Part shown: one piece after another, positions 44,990 through 57,500 of the stretch | Position numbering within the stretch: position 1 is the first letter of the stretch | Layout of the letters: each line of letters begins with the position of its first letter | From: Annulohypoxylon bovei var. microspora | Taxonomy: Eukaryota > Ascomycota > Sordariomycetes > Xylariales > Hypoxylaceae | Length of the DNA: 64,000 bases | Reading direction: 5' to 3' | NCBI GenBank assembly: GCA_022836615.1 | Contig: MU405232.1 | Location: 186,001-250,000 of the forward strand | The notes under the pieces: generated by a model | Seen by the model: the letters and a program-made list of their open reading frames with translations, nothing else | Told to the model about the DNA's origin: nothing | Databases searched by the model: none | Program-made: the position numbers and the translations under genes

Positions 44990-46027
44990 CCCGAGAGGAA
45001 GTTATACGGGGCGAGAAAACGTGTTTTTCGGTCGAATAAAGGAAGGATCAAGACGTACACAACAACGACGAAGTTGCGGACTCAAATGTAGAAAGGTTGA
45101 AAACGCGCAAGACACAACTCAGTGTAACTAGGCTAGACCAGACCAGATCAAACCAACGGAAATGGCTTTATGAGAAAACTCGGTGAACCAGGCAAAGAGG
45201 AGCAGATGATAGATGGCAAGAGTGAGAAGAAGACATTCTCAGACGGAATCATGAAGGCCTGACGTGACATGTTGCCCGAGCGGCTGAATTTAGGTCACAC
45301 ATTGATAAAACGTTTTGCGACGAGGTCCCTCCCTTTGGTCCTTTGGCTAGACTGACATTCAGCTAAGGTCCAATCTCCGTATTCCAGCAGGACGCCTAGC
45401 CATTCTAGATGTCGGTCCATTGAATGGTGGCGTATAGCGTGCAGCAGCTGAACTCGACGACTCCATTTTCGTGACAGTACGCTGGTCCTCGCTTACCAAG
45501 CAGTCAATCACCAACAGCACTTCGCCCATATGAAATCCCATCGACACGATTATTGACAGATTCGGTTTTCATCGAGGATAGAGTCATCAACCTTCCAATA
45601 CGACAGATAAAGAGTGGTGCTCAATAAAAGATGATGTTCTTTTTTTGAATAGGATCTAGACTCAAGTGCTTCTCCCACGCAGCGACGCTACCCGTCTTTG
45701 GCACTTTAAATCCATGCAGCACGAGCAGGGGTCCCTGGCTACTACTCCAAATGAAGTTGACGGCAAACGCATTCGCATACTTCGAAGAGAGAAATAGCAA
45801 ATTGTAGGTTAGTTGGTATCACTCCAGGCTTTAAAGATCGATAAGTTCGCGGGTGACAAGTTGTGTGAAAGTCTAAGTAATACCTTAAAATAACATTCCA
45901 GAAAAGAAAAGGGGCTGTTATATGTTGTGTACTGTGTAAGTTAATAAAGAACACGGTACGAAGTATAGCGTACCTAGGTACTTATTAGAAATATCCAACA
46001 ATTCACAACACATTGATTCTTCAAAAT
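44990..46027. other. Intergenic
   Basis: Upstream region of the WW/Q-rich gene. No convincing gene. Confidence 0.5.
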
Positions 46028-46464
46028 TCAACGAAATGTCAAGCCTCCTTTTTTTGGCCATGGCCACCAGCCTTCCATAGGCATATCATCATAGATAGCA
46101 TTGAACGCACCTTCAGGTGTCTCTCTTACATACTCATAGATGACCCGCTCCCCCGGATTGCCAAGAGCCGATGCATACCTCACGTTCTCAACAGAGAGAC
46201 TCTCAAGCCGAAAATCAGCCAAGACCTTGTTTTTTGCAGCGTGAACCTGAAAGTGGGCGACCCATCGCGGCGGCTCTTGTTGCAAGTCGCGCAGAAAGTA
46301 ATGGCGTGTCCGGTCGTATCCCATCACAATTATAAATTTAGCCTCGCCAGCTTTTTCTTGGTGTTCTTCGAGAATCGAACTAAAGAATCCATCCTCCCGC
46401 GGAACATTAATATCCGTCGTCCAATCTAAGTTGACCGCGATTGATCCTTTTAAAATAATGAAAA
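46028..46464 (-). pseudogene. Orphan reading frame, possibly a decayed gene's last exon
   Basis: An open frame of about 145 codons with good protein character (MGYDRTRHYFLRDLQ, WVAHFQVHAAKNKVLADFRL, GERVIYEYVRETPEGAFNAI) and a natural stop at 46028. It has no upstream in-frame ATG near its 5' end. A well-formed intron precedes it (46465..46561: GTATGT donor, CCCTAAC branch, CTGCGCAG acceptor). The short exon before that intron starts with ATG but joins one base out of frame, giving an early stop. So either the true upstream exon was missed, or a frameshift has killed the gene. The family is not recognised; there is no signal peptide or membrane segment. Confidence 0.4.
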
Positions 46465-46892
46465 CTGCGCAGGTAGAAGTTAGGGTCAAACATTTCAGGT
46501 TATTAAGTGCTCTCTTATATTCTTTAATAACCCTTCGAGTTTAAGCTTGTTGGGGACATACTCCAAACTGATCAGTAGTCATTTCAACTCAATCTAAGTT
46601 TTATGTTAGCAGATGCCTGGGTGCATAGTTTCACACCTAATTTTGTATGGGAGTCCAAACGAGCCCGAGATCTTTCCCAACCCGATCTTCCGCCAAGCTC
46701 GAGTCTCCAAACAGAAAAGGGGGCATACTAAGATCTTCCAGGAACAGAACAGCGTGAGATGGTTGGCGCAATAAATGATTAGAAGCTATATGGTTCTCAA
46801 ATGAAGTAGCCGATATTTATAGGAAGATGGTGGATTCCGAATGTTGCATAAGGATATTAGTTGATAGGTAGTTACATACTGGCAAGAACCCA

Positions 46893-47150
46893 ATGGAGCT
46901 GTATCCGCCAGGCATCCCTGATGACCTGGATCTTTTAGTCAAGCCCACTGTGGATGATGACAAGTTTGGCCGTGGCTATCACAGGTATTCCACTTCCAAA
47001 CTAGCCACGACAAGCTGGATATTTGCCTTGAATCAATACCTTTTAAAGGTAAGTCCGTCTGGCTTGCTATTAGGCATCTTATTACTTGAGACTAAATTCC
47101 TCAAAATAGGAACCATGATAAGATGAATATCTGCCAATGCTGGTTACCTA
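46893..47150 (+). pseudogene. Fragment of a short-chain dehydrogenase/reductase
   Basis: Codons 46893-47048 encode PPGIPDDLDLLVKP and GYHRYSTSKLATTSWIFALN, the active-site region of an SDR with the YxxxK pair (Y-S-T-S-K). A GTAAGT donor follows at 47049 with a matching acceptor at 47109, but the next exon reads into TGA after two codons. Its bases (AATATC..GCCAATGCTG) still resemble the usual NITAxAV continuation with a small deletion. The Rossmann N-terminus (TGxxxGxG) is missing: an in-frame TAG lies about 12 codons upstream of the ATG. I infer a truncated, frameshifted remnant. Confidence 0.65.
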
Positions 47151-50100
47151 CCTAGGTATGTTATGTTGTTCGCACTCGCGGAGAGGTGTGAGAGGCTAAA
47201 AATATTGCTATCCTATACCAACCCAAGCATGCATTCTCAGCTCCGAACCGTAATGGGAAGCATTTAGCCTCCTATTTCTAATGTTACTGATATTCGTAAC
47301 CTCCATAGATGATGTATGTCACTCCATCAAGGTATCTATCAATATTTTCGATTTGTGAGCGGAGTTGGTTCTCGTCACCCCTATTATTGAACTGTGAGCG
47401 TTGGCTATTGGAATAGGGGTAAGGAATCCAGAATAATTTTATATGAAAAAGAGTAACCTGACATTTCCTAGAAACTCATCTTGCTTACATGGAGGTAAAT
47501 AGGCAAGTAACAAGGATATCCTATAGAACCCCGGCATAATGCACATATGACCCCATGGCATAGTCACATCCTGCATGGAAGCAGTAAGCCAATCAAAGTA
47601 TCGCTGACTTCCCAATTCAGTACCCATCATGAAGTACTACTGAGAGCTGCAGTATTTGCTTTTATATCGATACTTAATGCAGATATAAACATCCACGATA
47701 TCTGTATTATAATTAGCATTGATTTCTTGATAATCGGGGTATGCTTGGTATATAGGTACCTACCTAGGTAGGTACACTTCGAGCAAATGTAATCCCTTCG
47801 ACTGGTAGTTAGTGTCGCTTCCCTGCAACCAGTACAGTATTTGGACGATCGCCAAGATCTAAAACGCGACAAATATCACTGGCTCATCTAGCAAGGCGCA
47901 AGCTATCGGACCTTATTCTGTAAAGTCTCACGTATTATATTGGTTGGTATAAAAGATTGTCGTTCTTTGATACAATCGATATAAGCGTATCAACTCAACT
48001 TAACAACTTAGGTTGGTTAGGTAGGTATATAATGTTTCACTTAAAAAACTTCAATTAGTTTTGTTACTCATGCTGAATTCAGGGGTTTATTTATGCCAAG
48101 CGTTGTTGGTTGAGACAGTGTTCGGGAGACACGAGACACAGCCGCTCGGAGTCCATAATGCGTTCTGGAACATTGCTGTAGGCGCACGACGAAAACCATC
48201 TCGTATATTCGCCTAGAGATAGATATCCAACTGACGACGTAATTCCGAGTTACGCCTTCGAAAACTGGCAAACTATTGGTAGCACACGTGACGTGCTAAG
48301 ATATGGAGATCGACCCGCAAGCCAAGTACCTGGGTACAATGGATCTCTCATGCTCTGCCAATCACGACGCTCGTCACGGATGCTGCGGATGAGGCTTTAT
48401 TTCCACGGTTCGTGAGCCCTTTCCAGTGCGACGTGTCAGACTCTTATCCCCGGACGTTCTACTTATGATGCAGGTGATGACAAGAAGTTCCATTTATTCC
48501 TGCAACGTGCCACCAAATGGGGAACCGTCCCATTACCTGGGAAGATCTCTGCCGAATCTTTCGTAATATGTGATCTGGAGGCTATCAAGATCGCGGGGTC
48601 GGTGTGGTCGGCCGATGGAAATAAGCGGAGGGTAGAGAGATTTATGTTGTTATTAGTGTCGCCGTAGCATGAGCTGAGAATTGAGGATGCTGCACAAATC
48701 CTATATAGGTAAGACACTGACGTCAGACAGCTTACAATGTGAACAATAGGGGATTTGAATAAGGGTCCGTCTTATGTGTCCTGCATGTTTAATCATGCCT
48801 GATGGCGTAGATGGCGTCGATATTGATACATATCTTAATGGTAAGATATAAAATCCCGCGCTGCTCTAAGATACGACGATAATTGAGTGGTGGATATTAA
48901 AGCGATATTTCAGCTATTAACCGCATCTTGCAGCTGCATCCCGTCGATCTGGGCTCGTCGGGGTCAAGACTAGCTACGGTAAACGACCCTGGAGGGCTGA
49001 CACTGCATACGCCCTTGCCGTCGGTGCGTCCTTTTTCTGTAGGGCCTCTCGGGTTGTCTGGCTGTGTGGTTGAGGCTCTATCATCACCAATGACTTCTGG
49101 TAGACTTGCGTCGACGCACATTGATCTTCGTCTCACAGAGTAGGGAGCTTGGCTAAATTGACCAATCGTACGAAAGATAAAAGCGGCGTAGTATCCATGT
49201 ACCGCGAATTAAAAATAGGATAGACCTCCCTGTTCTCCCTTTCTGCTCCCCGTCTAACTTCCAAGGTTAGAATAGAAGAGCCCCACCAACCCCTGCATGG
49301 ATAAAAGACATTCGTCAGCTCCTGGCCAGACAGTATTAAGCCGCTAGAATGCCAACTGTGTGAATCAAAACGAAACGACTTTAGCTTAGCTTCCAGTAGG
49401 CACACACCTAGGTACTGGTTGACATGTGAAGTTAGTGATATTAAGGGGGATTCCATAACCTTATGTTGTAATTCTATAATTGCTCTTTGGAATACCTAGG
49501 TAATCTTCTACAGGACTTTTCAATTCATTTGGAATCATCTACAAATATATATGTATGTATTCAGTCACAGCAAAGTCATAGCTTCTGTTTGACATGATCT
49601 AATTGTTGGAGCTCAATCGCAAAGTTAATTGATGACGACATTGTAGCGGAGTGAATGGAGTTTTGGCTTTGCAAGCCCCGTTCCTCCAACTGCCGGCTAA
49701 TTTCTTAGTGCACATGTAGGTACCTACATGCTACATAGCGATTTATGTAGCAGTGCGTAGTGTGGGGGTAATGTGTGTACAACTCACAGCTTTAAATATT
49801 ATTGTATATATCGTTATTGGATTTTATCAGATCTTTGTTTCGGTCTTGACGAATTGCTTTTGTTTTTATCTCAATCTAGATATATCACAATATCTAAAGG
49901 GTCCTTTTTGTGATAAAGAGGCAGAATGGCTATGAATAAGAATAGTTACCATGTCTTTTTATGGAGTATATAATGCTTCTTCATACACATTCACATACAG
50001 TACATGATATTAGTGCAATAACTGTGGATTCTTTATCAGTGGACCGCTTCCTGGCAGCGACCCCCACTCATTTATAGTGAGTACGGGCTATTTGGACCAA

Positions 50101-50720
50101 CAGGATAGAGACTTGCGGCTTCCCTTGTGGCCAAGACAGGCACTAAGGTCGCCCCTATCGAAATTTGAACAAAGCTGAGTGTTTCCATGTGGGTTTGAAT
50201 GTGGGTCAAGACTTCGCGTCATGTCGAAATCTTGAACGCATCGAAGATCTTCTCCTGAAAAACAATCCAACTATTCTTAAGTTATGGTAGTACGGTAGTA
50301 TTCATTCATTTTCCGACCCATTTCCATTCTTTTCATAACCAAAGTTTTCTATTATAGATCTCTAATCTCTCGAGACCTCGATCCATTTTAGATCTACATC
50401 TCTAGACCACTTTGTTGTGTGCTCTATTCGCTATTCGATCTACCATAGCAAACGTATTCAGCGACCTCAACATTCGTTACCTTTCTTTTATTCCCCCGTC
50501 TCTACCTACTAGGTACTCAAACACTTCCAACAGTTCAACCACTTCAATCTTCTAACCATAACCTTGTTGAATATTCTGTTCCCATACCGAGGCGACTTAT
50601 CGCCCAATGTTGGTGGTTCATCGCATCGATTACTGGTGCTAGCTGGCGGATTATTGGAAAAAGTCGACGTTAATTCTATAACTATTGTTATTAGCAACTT
50701 AATCATAGACTTTATTCACC
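47151..50720. other. 3.5-kb gene-free region with 5' leader of the MscS gene
   Basis: Contains TACCTAGGTAGGTA-type words at about 47150, 47755-47775, 48010-48025, 49405 and 49720, but no convincing gene on either strand. The last ~300 bp (from about 50400) are C/T-rich leader sequence of the channel gene. Confidence 0.5.
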
Positions 50721-53315
50721 ATGGGATCCGGCGAATTTGACGAGAAGAACTCCCCCACGCTGACCCACGCCCCGACCGTCTCGGATACCGCCGTTGGTGA
50801 ATTTGACAAGTATCCCGAGGATACTGAGAAGTTCCCTCCGCCTCTGGAGCCATCGCAACATCTTCAGGTCCCTTCCGAATCCGGACGATTGCCTATGGAT
50901 CAAGGAACCCTTGGAAGCCTGTCGAAGACAGAATCTAGGGAACAGAACACTCGGTTCTTAGACGATCTCACGGTTGTCCAGGCGGAGCAACATATTACCC
51001 AGCAAGAGTCTGCCGATCTTCGTCGTGCTCATTCTAAGACTAGGAGTCACGAGATAGTGAAGGAGGATGTGTTTAATCAACCCGCCCAAGCCCCTACTAC
51101 TGTTGGATTGGCCCCCGAACCTCCAACCCGGGTGAATAAGGCTCTCCTGGGAATTAAGAAATTGCCTAGGGTAGTTCGATATTTCTTATACAGCCTACCA
51201 GTCACAACAATATTGTTGGTGCCGGTATTACTTGGAGGACTCCTGCCCCAAGAGAGCCAGGCTGTTATTGGTGGTCCCGGTGGTGTCCAGCTGATGTGGT
51301 TCGGTATCTGGCTCGAAGTCGTTTGGTTATCATTATGGGCGGCCAGAATTATCACCGCCATTATGCCGATTCTCCTGACTATGTTTGCTAAGATCTTATC
51401 AGGAAATGCAAAGAAATGGAATGGGATTGGCCGTCAGCTGGAGTTGCACACAGCCCTGTTTCTTTGGATGCTGGCTGTGCTCATCTCGTATTATCCTATT
51501 CTGAATAACCACAAGGTGAAGGCTCGAGTTCCCGAAGAAGCCAGCACCGAATATCCAGATATCAATTGGATCGATGTCGTCAACAAAATCATAACTGCAG
51601 TATTCGTTTTGGCCATTTTGAATTTCTTCGAAAAGATTTTTGTACAATGGGTTGCTGCAACTTTTCACAGGAGAACATACTCGTCACGTATCGAGACGAA
51701 CAAACAGTCTATCGCGTAAGCTCTACTTCACTTTTTTGCGTATCACGACATGTCACTAATCGATGAGAATAGATACCTGGTTCATCTCTATGAGCACTCC
51801 AAGGATCGACTGGTCCCAGAGGCGTCGGTCATGAACGATCACGCTCCAGGCTCTGGTACTAGGACGCCTATGGCTTTGTTTTCGGACAATGCTCGCGATA
51901 CTATGGCGAAAGTTGGCGATATTGCAAACCGTGTGGCCGGTGATTTCACCGGACGTGAAGTCAGGCTCAGAAGTCACCCACGAAAAGTCGTCTCCGAACT
52001 GCTCCGAAATACCAATTCCGCGCAGGTGTTGGCCAGACGTCTTTTTCGTACTTACGCCAAACCCGGCATTGAAGTTTTGTTTCCGCAGGATTTGAACCCA
52101 GCCTTCCCTACTCCAGAAGACGCGGAGTCCGCATTCAACGTTTTCGACCGCGATTTTAATGGTGATGTGTCGATGGAAGAGCTGGAAGCGTTCTGTGACG
52201 AAGTTCACCGCGAGAAGAAGGCTATTGCAGCCTCTCTTAAGGATTTGGACTCCGTCATTAAAAAATTGGATAGGGTTTTTGTCTTCGTCTGTGTGATAAT
52301 AGCAGCTCTCGTCTTCGTCTCTATTATATCAACCAGCACTGCATCTGCCCTGGCTTCATTGGGTACTGCCGTTTTGGGCCTCGCGTGGGTGCTGCAGGCA
52401 ACGGCTCAGGAATTTCTGCAATCTATCATATTCGTTTTCGTGAAGCATCCGTTTGATGTTGGCGATCGAGTCACCGTATACGGCAACACAGGATCCCTGA
52501 TGAGGGGTGACGACTACTATGTGACCGAGATCTCGTTATTATACACCGAATTCAAAAAGATGGAGGGTCACATAGTTCAGGCCCCCAACTCGATTCTCAA
52601 TACCCTATTTATTCTCAACCATCGCCGCAGTGGTCAATTGGCCGATGTATTTGAACTTCGAATGAAGTACGGCACCCCGGGAAGTGTGATTAAGGAACTC
52701 GAAAACCGCATGACGGAATACGTTCAGGCCAACAAGCGCGATTTCATGGGGAAGATTCTTACGGAATTGAAAAGCTTTGAGGATGCGTATTGTATGACGG
52801 TCAATCTCATCTGCTTCCACAAGACAAGCTTTCAGAATGAATTACTCCGTCTCGTCCGCCACAATAAATTTGCTATCGAATTGATGGAGCAGATGGTTGC
52901 CCTCGGGATCGAGCAACCTCGCCGACAATACCAAATTGCCGGAAGGGATTGGCCCGTCTTCCAGTCTAACATTCAGCCGCCGTCTTATGAGGAACAGAAC
53001 CCGACTGTAGATCCTTCTATTCTGACTGCCACCCGTCGGCGAGCTAACTCGCACGTCACTGACACTACAGGAGATGTCTTCCAGGATGTCTTCGTGTCTC
53101 GCAGGACCAGCAACCCGGTCTTAACCCACCCCCCGCCTATACGCGAGGAGCCTGCCGAAGCGAGCGGCGCCCTTCCCGGAAGCAGCTCCCACTTGGAGAA
53201 ATTCCCCTCGAACGGTAGCGCCGGTGGCCGCAGCAGCCGCAAAAATATATTCCACCGTAGCATGACTCTCCGGAAGAGCGCCGACCGCTCCGAGCGAGAC
53301 AGGGATATCGTTTAA
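50721..53315 (+). CDS. EF-hand mechanosensitive ion channel, MscS family (Msy1/Msy2-like)
   Basis: 845-aa protein from exons 50721..51715 and 51773..53315 (57-nt intron). The start has CACCATGG context. After a ~145-residue disordered N-terminus, membrane helices appear in VRYFLYSLPVTTILLVPVLL, WFGIWLEVVWLSLWAARIIT, ALFLWMLAVLISYYPI and VNKIITAVFVLAILNFFEKI. A canonical EF-hand loop, DRDFNGDVSMEE (residues 457-468), follows. Then come two more hydrophobic helices with the Ala/Gly-rich pore helix (SALASLGTAVLGLAWVLQAT) and the MscS beta domain marker FVKHPFDVGDRV. The C-terminus is disordered and basic. Fission-yeast Msy1/Msy2 have the same EF-hand plus MscS layout, sit in the ER and control Ca2+ on hypo-osmotic shock; the same role is inferred here. 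Confidence 0.93.
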
Positions 53316-54505
53316 TGGAGCTGACAGCGCCTCGGGAATGAGAGCGATTTTACTCAGCGTTTACTAATGATTAATGGCACATATTCGTTTTTAAAGCAAC
53401 GCATAGACTGGAATGAGATTACTCGGTATAGACTGGTCAATATACCCATGTAGGCTGGACGTGTTAGATAGTGGAGCGGCGTACAAACACAGCAGTGGTC
53501 TTGTTATTTTGCGTATGATGTTTTCTTTCTAATGCCTCGGGGAATGTGACGAGTGAATTGGATGATTAAGCTATTTGTTGATTTGTAGGTTTGATTATAT
53601 CACAACCATTGTGATTTGTTCCTGGTGAAGAAAAGGGGTAACTACCACATGTAGGGTACCTTTTACCCTGGCATTTTACATTAGTTACTAGCAGGCTGCG
53701 GGGAGTTAGTGGAGTACACAGTTGGCGACAGGTCCATCAAGCCGGGTACGAACATACGATGGTATCGGATCACCCGTCCACCAGACAGGATAAACAAAGT
53801 AATTGATCTACCTCGATCATCAAGTCACAGCCAAACATGAAAAGAGCATCCGTAGACATAAATAATCGCGCCTTTAATTAAGGCGGACCGCATTTGTACA
53901 GATTTGTACAGTAGATAAAATCAAGAAGCTATCATCACAAAAGCCAGATCATACAAATGTATATACCCGCGTGATTTTCGTTTCTCATGTGTTCGCTATG
54001 TGCATTGCAATCCGTTTCATTTCATTCCTGTCGAACTCCATCCGGCCAAGAACTGAGATGACGGTGCCCTTTCTATGCAAATGTACCATAAGGGTATCTC
54101 AAAGTGTGTGTGTGGGTGGTGGTATAAAAAAGAACACGGGAGCCGCTAACGCCTTAGTTTTCTTCGTCGGTGTGGAAGAAAATAGTGGTGTGGTGGTTGC
54201 TGAAAAACAGAAAGTGTTGTCACGAATGCCATCCGTTGCTTTTCGATGGCCTCCCTAAATAAACGCCGATCCATGCATGCGAGGGGGCTTCGGTTGTCCC
54301 CCTTTAATTCAGAAATGCGCTTCAAATCTCGTACACATTCACCTCCCTCCCCTTTGATATCCGCCGCCAAGAGTATTCCTTAGGACGTATCATGTACAAA
54401 CGTCGTTCCCAAAGCATTTTATTGCCCTTAACCTTCGTCTTATTTTTATTCCACCAACCCCCTCATACATCATCCCCTTATCTTCGGGCATTTGAATATA
54501 CAAGT
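53316..54505. other. Convergent intergenic region
   Basis: 3' flanks of the MscS gene (+) and Sac3 gene (-). A GTGTGTGTGG run lies near 54103-54119; nothing else. Confidence 0.5.
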
Positions 54506-57500
54506 TCAAGACTTCCTCGGCGTCGACTTCTGGAGACTATTTACTCTCTTCATGAGGCTCGCAATATCAGCGAGGTGATCGTTGGCGTTCGTGATAGAAG
54601 GGCTATCTCTCTCTACACTCCTGGCTCGCTTCATACTAGGAGGTGTCCCGAAATCCATCGAAGCCAATTCTTCCTCTCCCGAGCGGCGCTTTCGCTTCTG
54701 AACATCGCCGTTTGGAGGTGTGCCGTTGGGTTGTATCAATCCATCGGCCTGAGTAGGCGGCGAGAAGAAGTCGCTCGGTAGCGGTGGCGGCGAATGAGCA
54801 GGAGTCGTAGATTCAGCAGGCGGCAGGCCATAGTTTCCGAATCCAGAGATTCTTTGTTCTCCTTGTAATATAGGCAGTGCTATTGATTCGTGTAGGTACT
54901 CGCCATTAGGCATTCGTACAAGTCCGCTGGCTTTGAGACGCCAGTACGGATCCGTAACCCTCGATCGAGATTTTGACACTCGGTTACTGTTATAGCCCAA
55001 ACTCGAACGATAACTCGAACTGAAGGGCGAGGAGCGGAAGCTCCCCGTCGACTTATACAGAGCCGCGCCTTTCTCAGCAAGGCGGCATTGGGCCCGAAGC
55101 ATCGCTGTCTTCGACCCTTCCTTATGAACTTTCGGTTCTGGTAGTGATTTGAGCGGACGAAGTCCGCGTTTGAGACGATCTTGGTTCTCCGATCGTAATC
55201 GCATCTTCTTTTCGAGGTGTTTTCCTTTGTCGGCCTCAACATCACAGCCCCTCACAGCGTACCTAGCCGCGGCTTTCTCATCTCTCACACCCTTGAAAAC
55301 ACCGGTTGCGAGTAGTTGATCTTCGAGATAATCGGCCCTCGATTGCAGGCTCGACGTCTCGAGATGTGACTGGTCTAGTTCGTCTTCAAGGGTTAAAGCT
55401 CTCGATTCCAGAATTGGCCCGGCTGACTGTCTTAGTTTAACGGCTTCGTCAACATTACGATGACTCCTCCTCAGCATCGAATCCTTCGCCTCCTGTACGA
55501 TTCTTTCCTGTTCCTCCTTTTCGGCGCGTTCGCGCTTTGCCACGTTCTCGGGTAGTTTCCATTGTCTGGCCTTCTCCCTTTCCATCTTCATACGTCTGAT
55601 ACGTCGTCGCTTGCGAAAGCCATCCTTCCAACGATAGAAGAATTTAACTTGGAGAGCATTCTCTCTATATTCGCGTGCCATAGTTAACAAACTCTCTTCT
55701 TCTTCTTTTCGTATACGTTCTTCTTCGGAAGCTTGAAATTGATCCCAGGTATTCTTGAGCATGTACTCAACAGCAATTTGCTCAAGTTGCGATTCCATTA
55801 AGCCTCGGTCACCACAAACAAACCAATTGGTAAAATCGCCCATCAGGTCACGTTGGACTGTTTTCTGAGTCGTCGTCTGCGATGGAAGGTTGGGAGCTAG
55901 TTCCAGCGGTGTTTCCTTTAGCGAGTTACTAGAAGGCGCTATAGTAGGTACACCAACTGTGGATGTTACGGGTGATGCTGTAACTTGGTGCTCGGATGCT
56001 GTTGATAATTGGCTAGTGGCGGAAGGCTTTTCGGCCCCAGGAATAGCCAGGGGCTGAGCTGCTGTAAATGCCGAGAATGCAGGAGAAGGACTGGCAATCG
56101 TAGACTGAACTGTGTTGCTAACAGGCCCTAGTGTCGTAGGCACACCTGAAGAAAGTTGCAACTGAGATCCCTCTTTGTTTGAAAGAAGTCCCGAGAACGG
56201 ACTGGCGTTGAGCGAAGCGGATGAAGTCGCTGCATCTTTGTCTCCGCCATTATTGTTAGGAAAGCTTAACGGACCCGGTGCGGTTATGCTGTTTATAGGA
56301 GTAGGAGCCTGTCCAGATAGTTTGTCGTCTTCAAATCTCACCGTCTTATGTAAAGATGGTGCAGATTGTGGCTTGGGAGTCTCCGCCTGGGGTTTCTGCG
56401 CCCATGAAACAGGTGCACTGGTTAAATTACTAAACGACGTTGTCCCCAGAGTACTTCCTGGCAAAGAAGTTGTCGTACTAGGAGGGGTAGAGTTCGTAGC
56501 TTGAGCTCCAAAGACATTGCTAGGCTGCGCAAAAATCGATGCGCCAGTCTGTCCTAAAGGAGTAGTTTGGGGCTTAGAATCAATGCTGGGTTGCCCAAAG
56601 ATAGGAGCGGAAGACTGTCCTGTAAAAATAGACGGACTAGGGGATCTGGTTTCGCTCGCATCGTTTGGAGTGGGAGATCGAGATTGTTCAATAGGACCAG
56701 CAAAGCTCTGCTTGGTGACTGCGTGATTCCCAGGCATCGTGGGAAGAGGACGGGGGCTTGCTACCGGCTCGGACTCACTATCCTGAGCTTCACTGCCGTG
56801 CTCGTCTTGGTCGTTGCTGCCCGATGAGACGCTTCGTGAATCGGTGACAAATAAACTCTCTTCCTCATCTTCTCCATCAACTTGCTCTCCTATCTGTGAA
56901 TCTGCTACAAAATCCAATTCAGAGACAGTCGAATGAACGATAGTCGCGAAAGATTGCCCGCAACGTTTTCGTTCTACAATATCTCCTGAAAAGGGGTGTG
57001 GTACTCGAGTATCAATATACTCGGGGCTCGGACAGAGAACAAGGTAGTTGCCATCATCGTCGACTTGAAATCCGTGTTTGGTGAAGAAATCGACGGCCTC
57101 TTCTTCGGTATCAGTGTATAGATGTCGTTTTAAGATGGCGGGGGTGAGGTCTTTCGGTCCGAATCGCGGCCTCGTAAATGATTTCTTGATAAGCTTCACT
57201 ACCGCTTTACGAACGGTATTGAAATGTATCTCGGCGAAACAAGCCATAGTATACGACACCGAGGGGCTTTTGATGAACTCGAAAAATGTCGATGCAACAT
57301 CTATGGTCATCTGGGTGTTCGCTTCTGGGTGCAACGGACCCTGCAGCCTTTGTACGTTTTTGATGCATTCAGTGATGAATATCGCAGATTTAATCCCTTC
57401 GGCATTTCCGAATCGGCGATCCCAGTTCTCGATCCTTTCCGTAAGCGACGGATTGAAGGCATTGAATACTATGAAATACCCTCGAAATTCGGGCTCGTTC

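Noticed and set aside
47439..47872. Minus-strand frames near the SDR remnant (for example GSQRYFDWLTASMQDVTMPW)
   Set aside because: Some protein-like flavour, but no family, no splice continuity, and AT-rich flanks.
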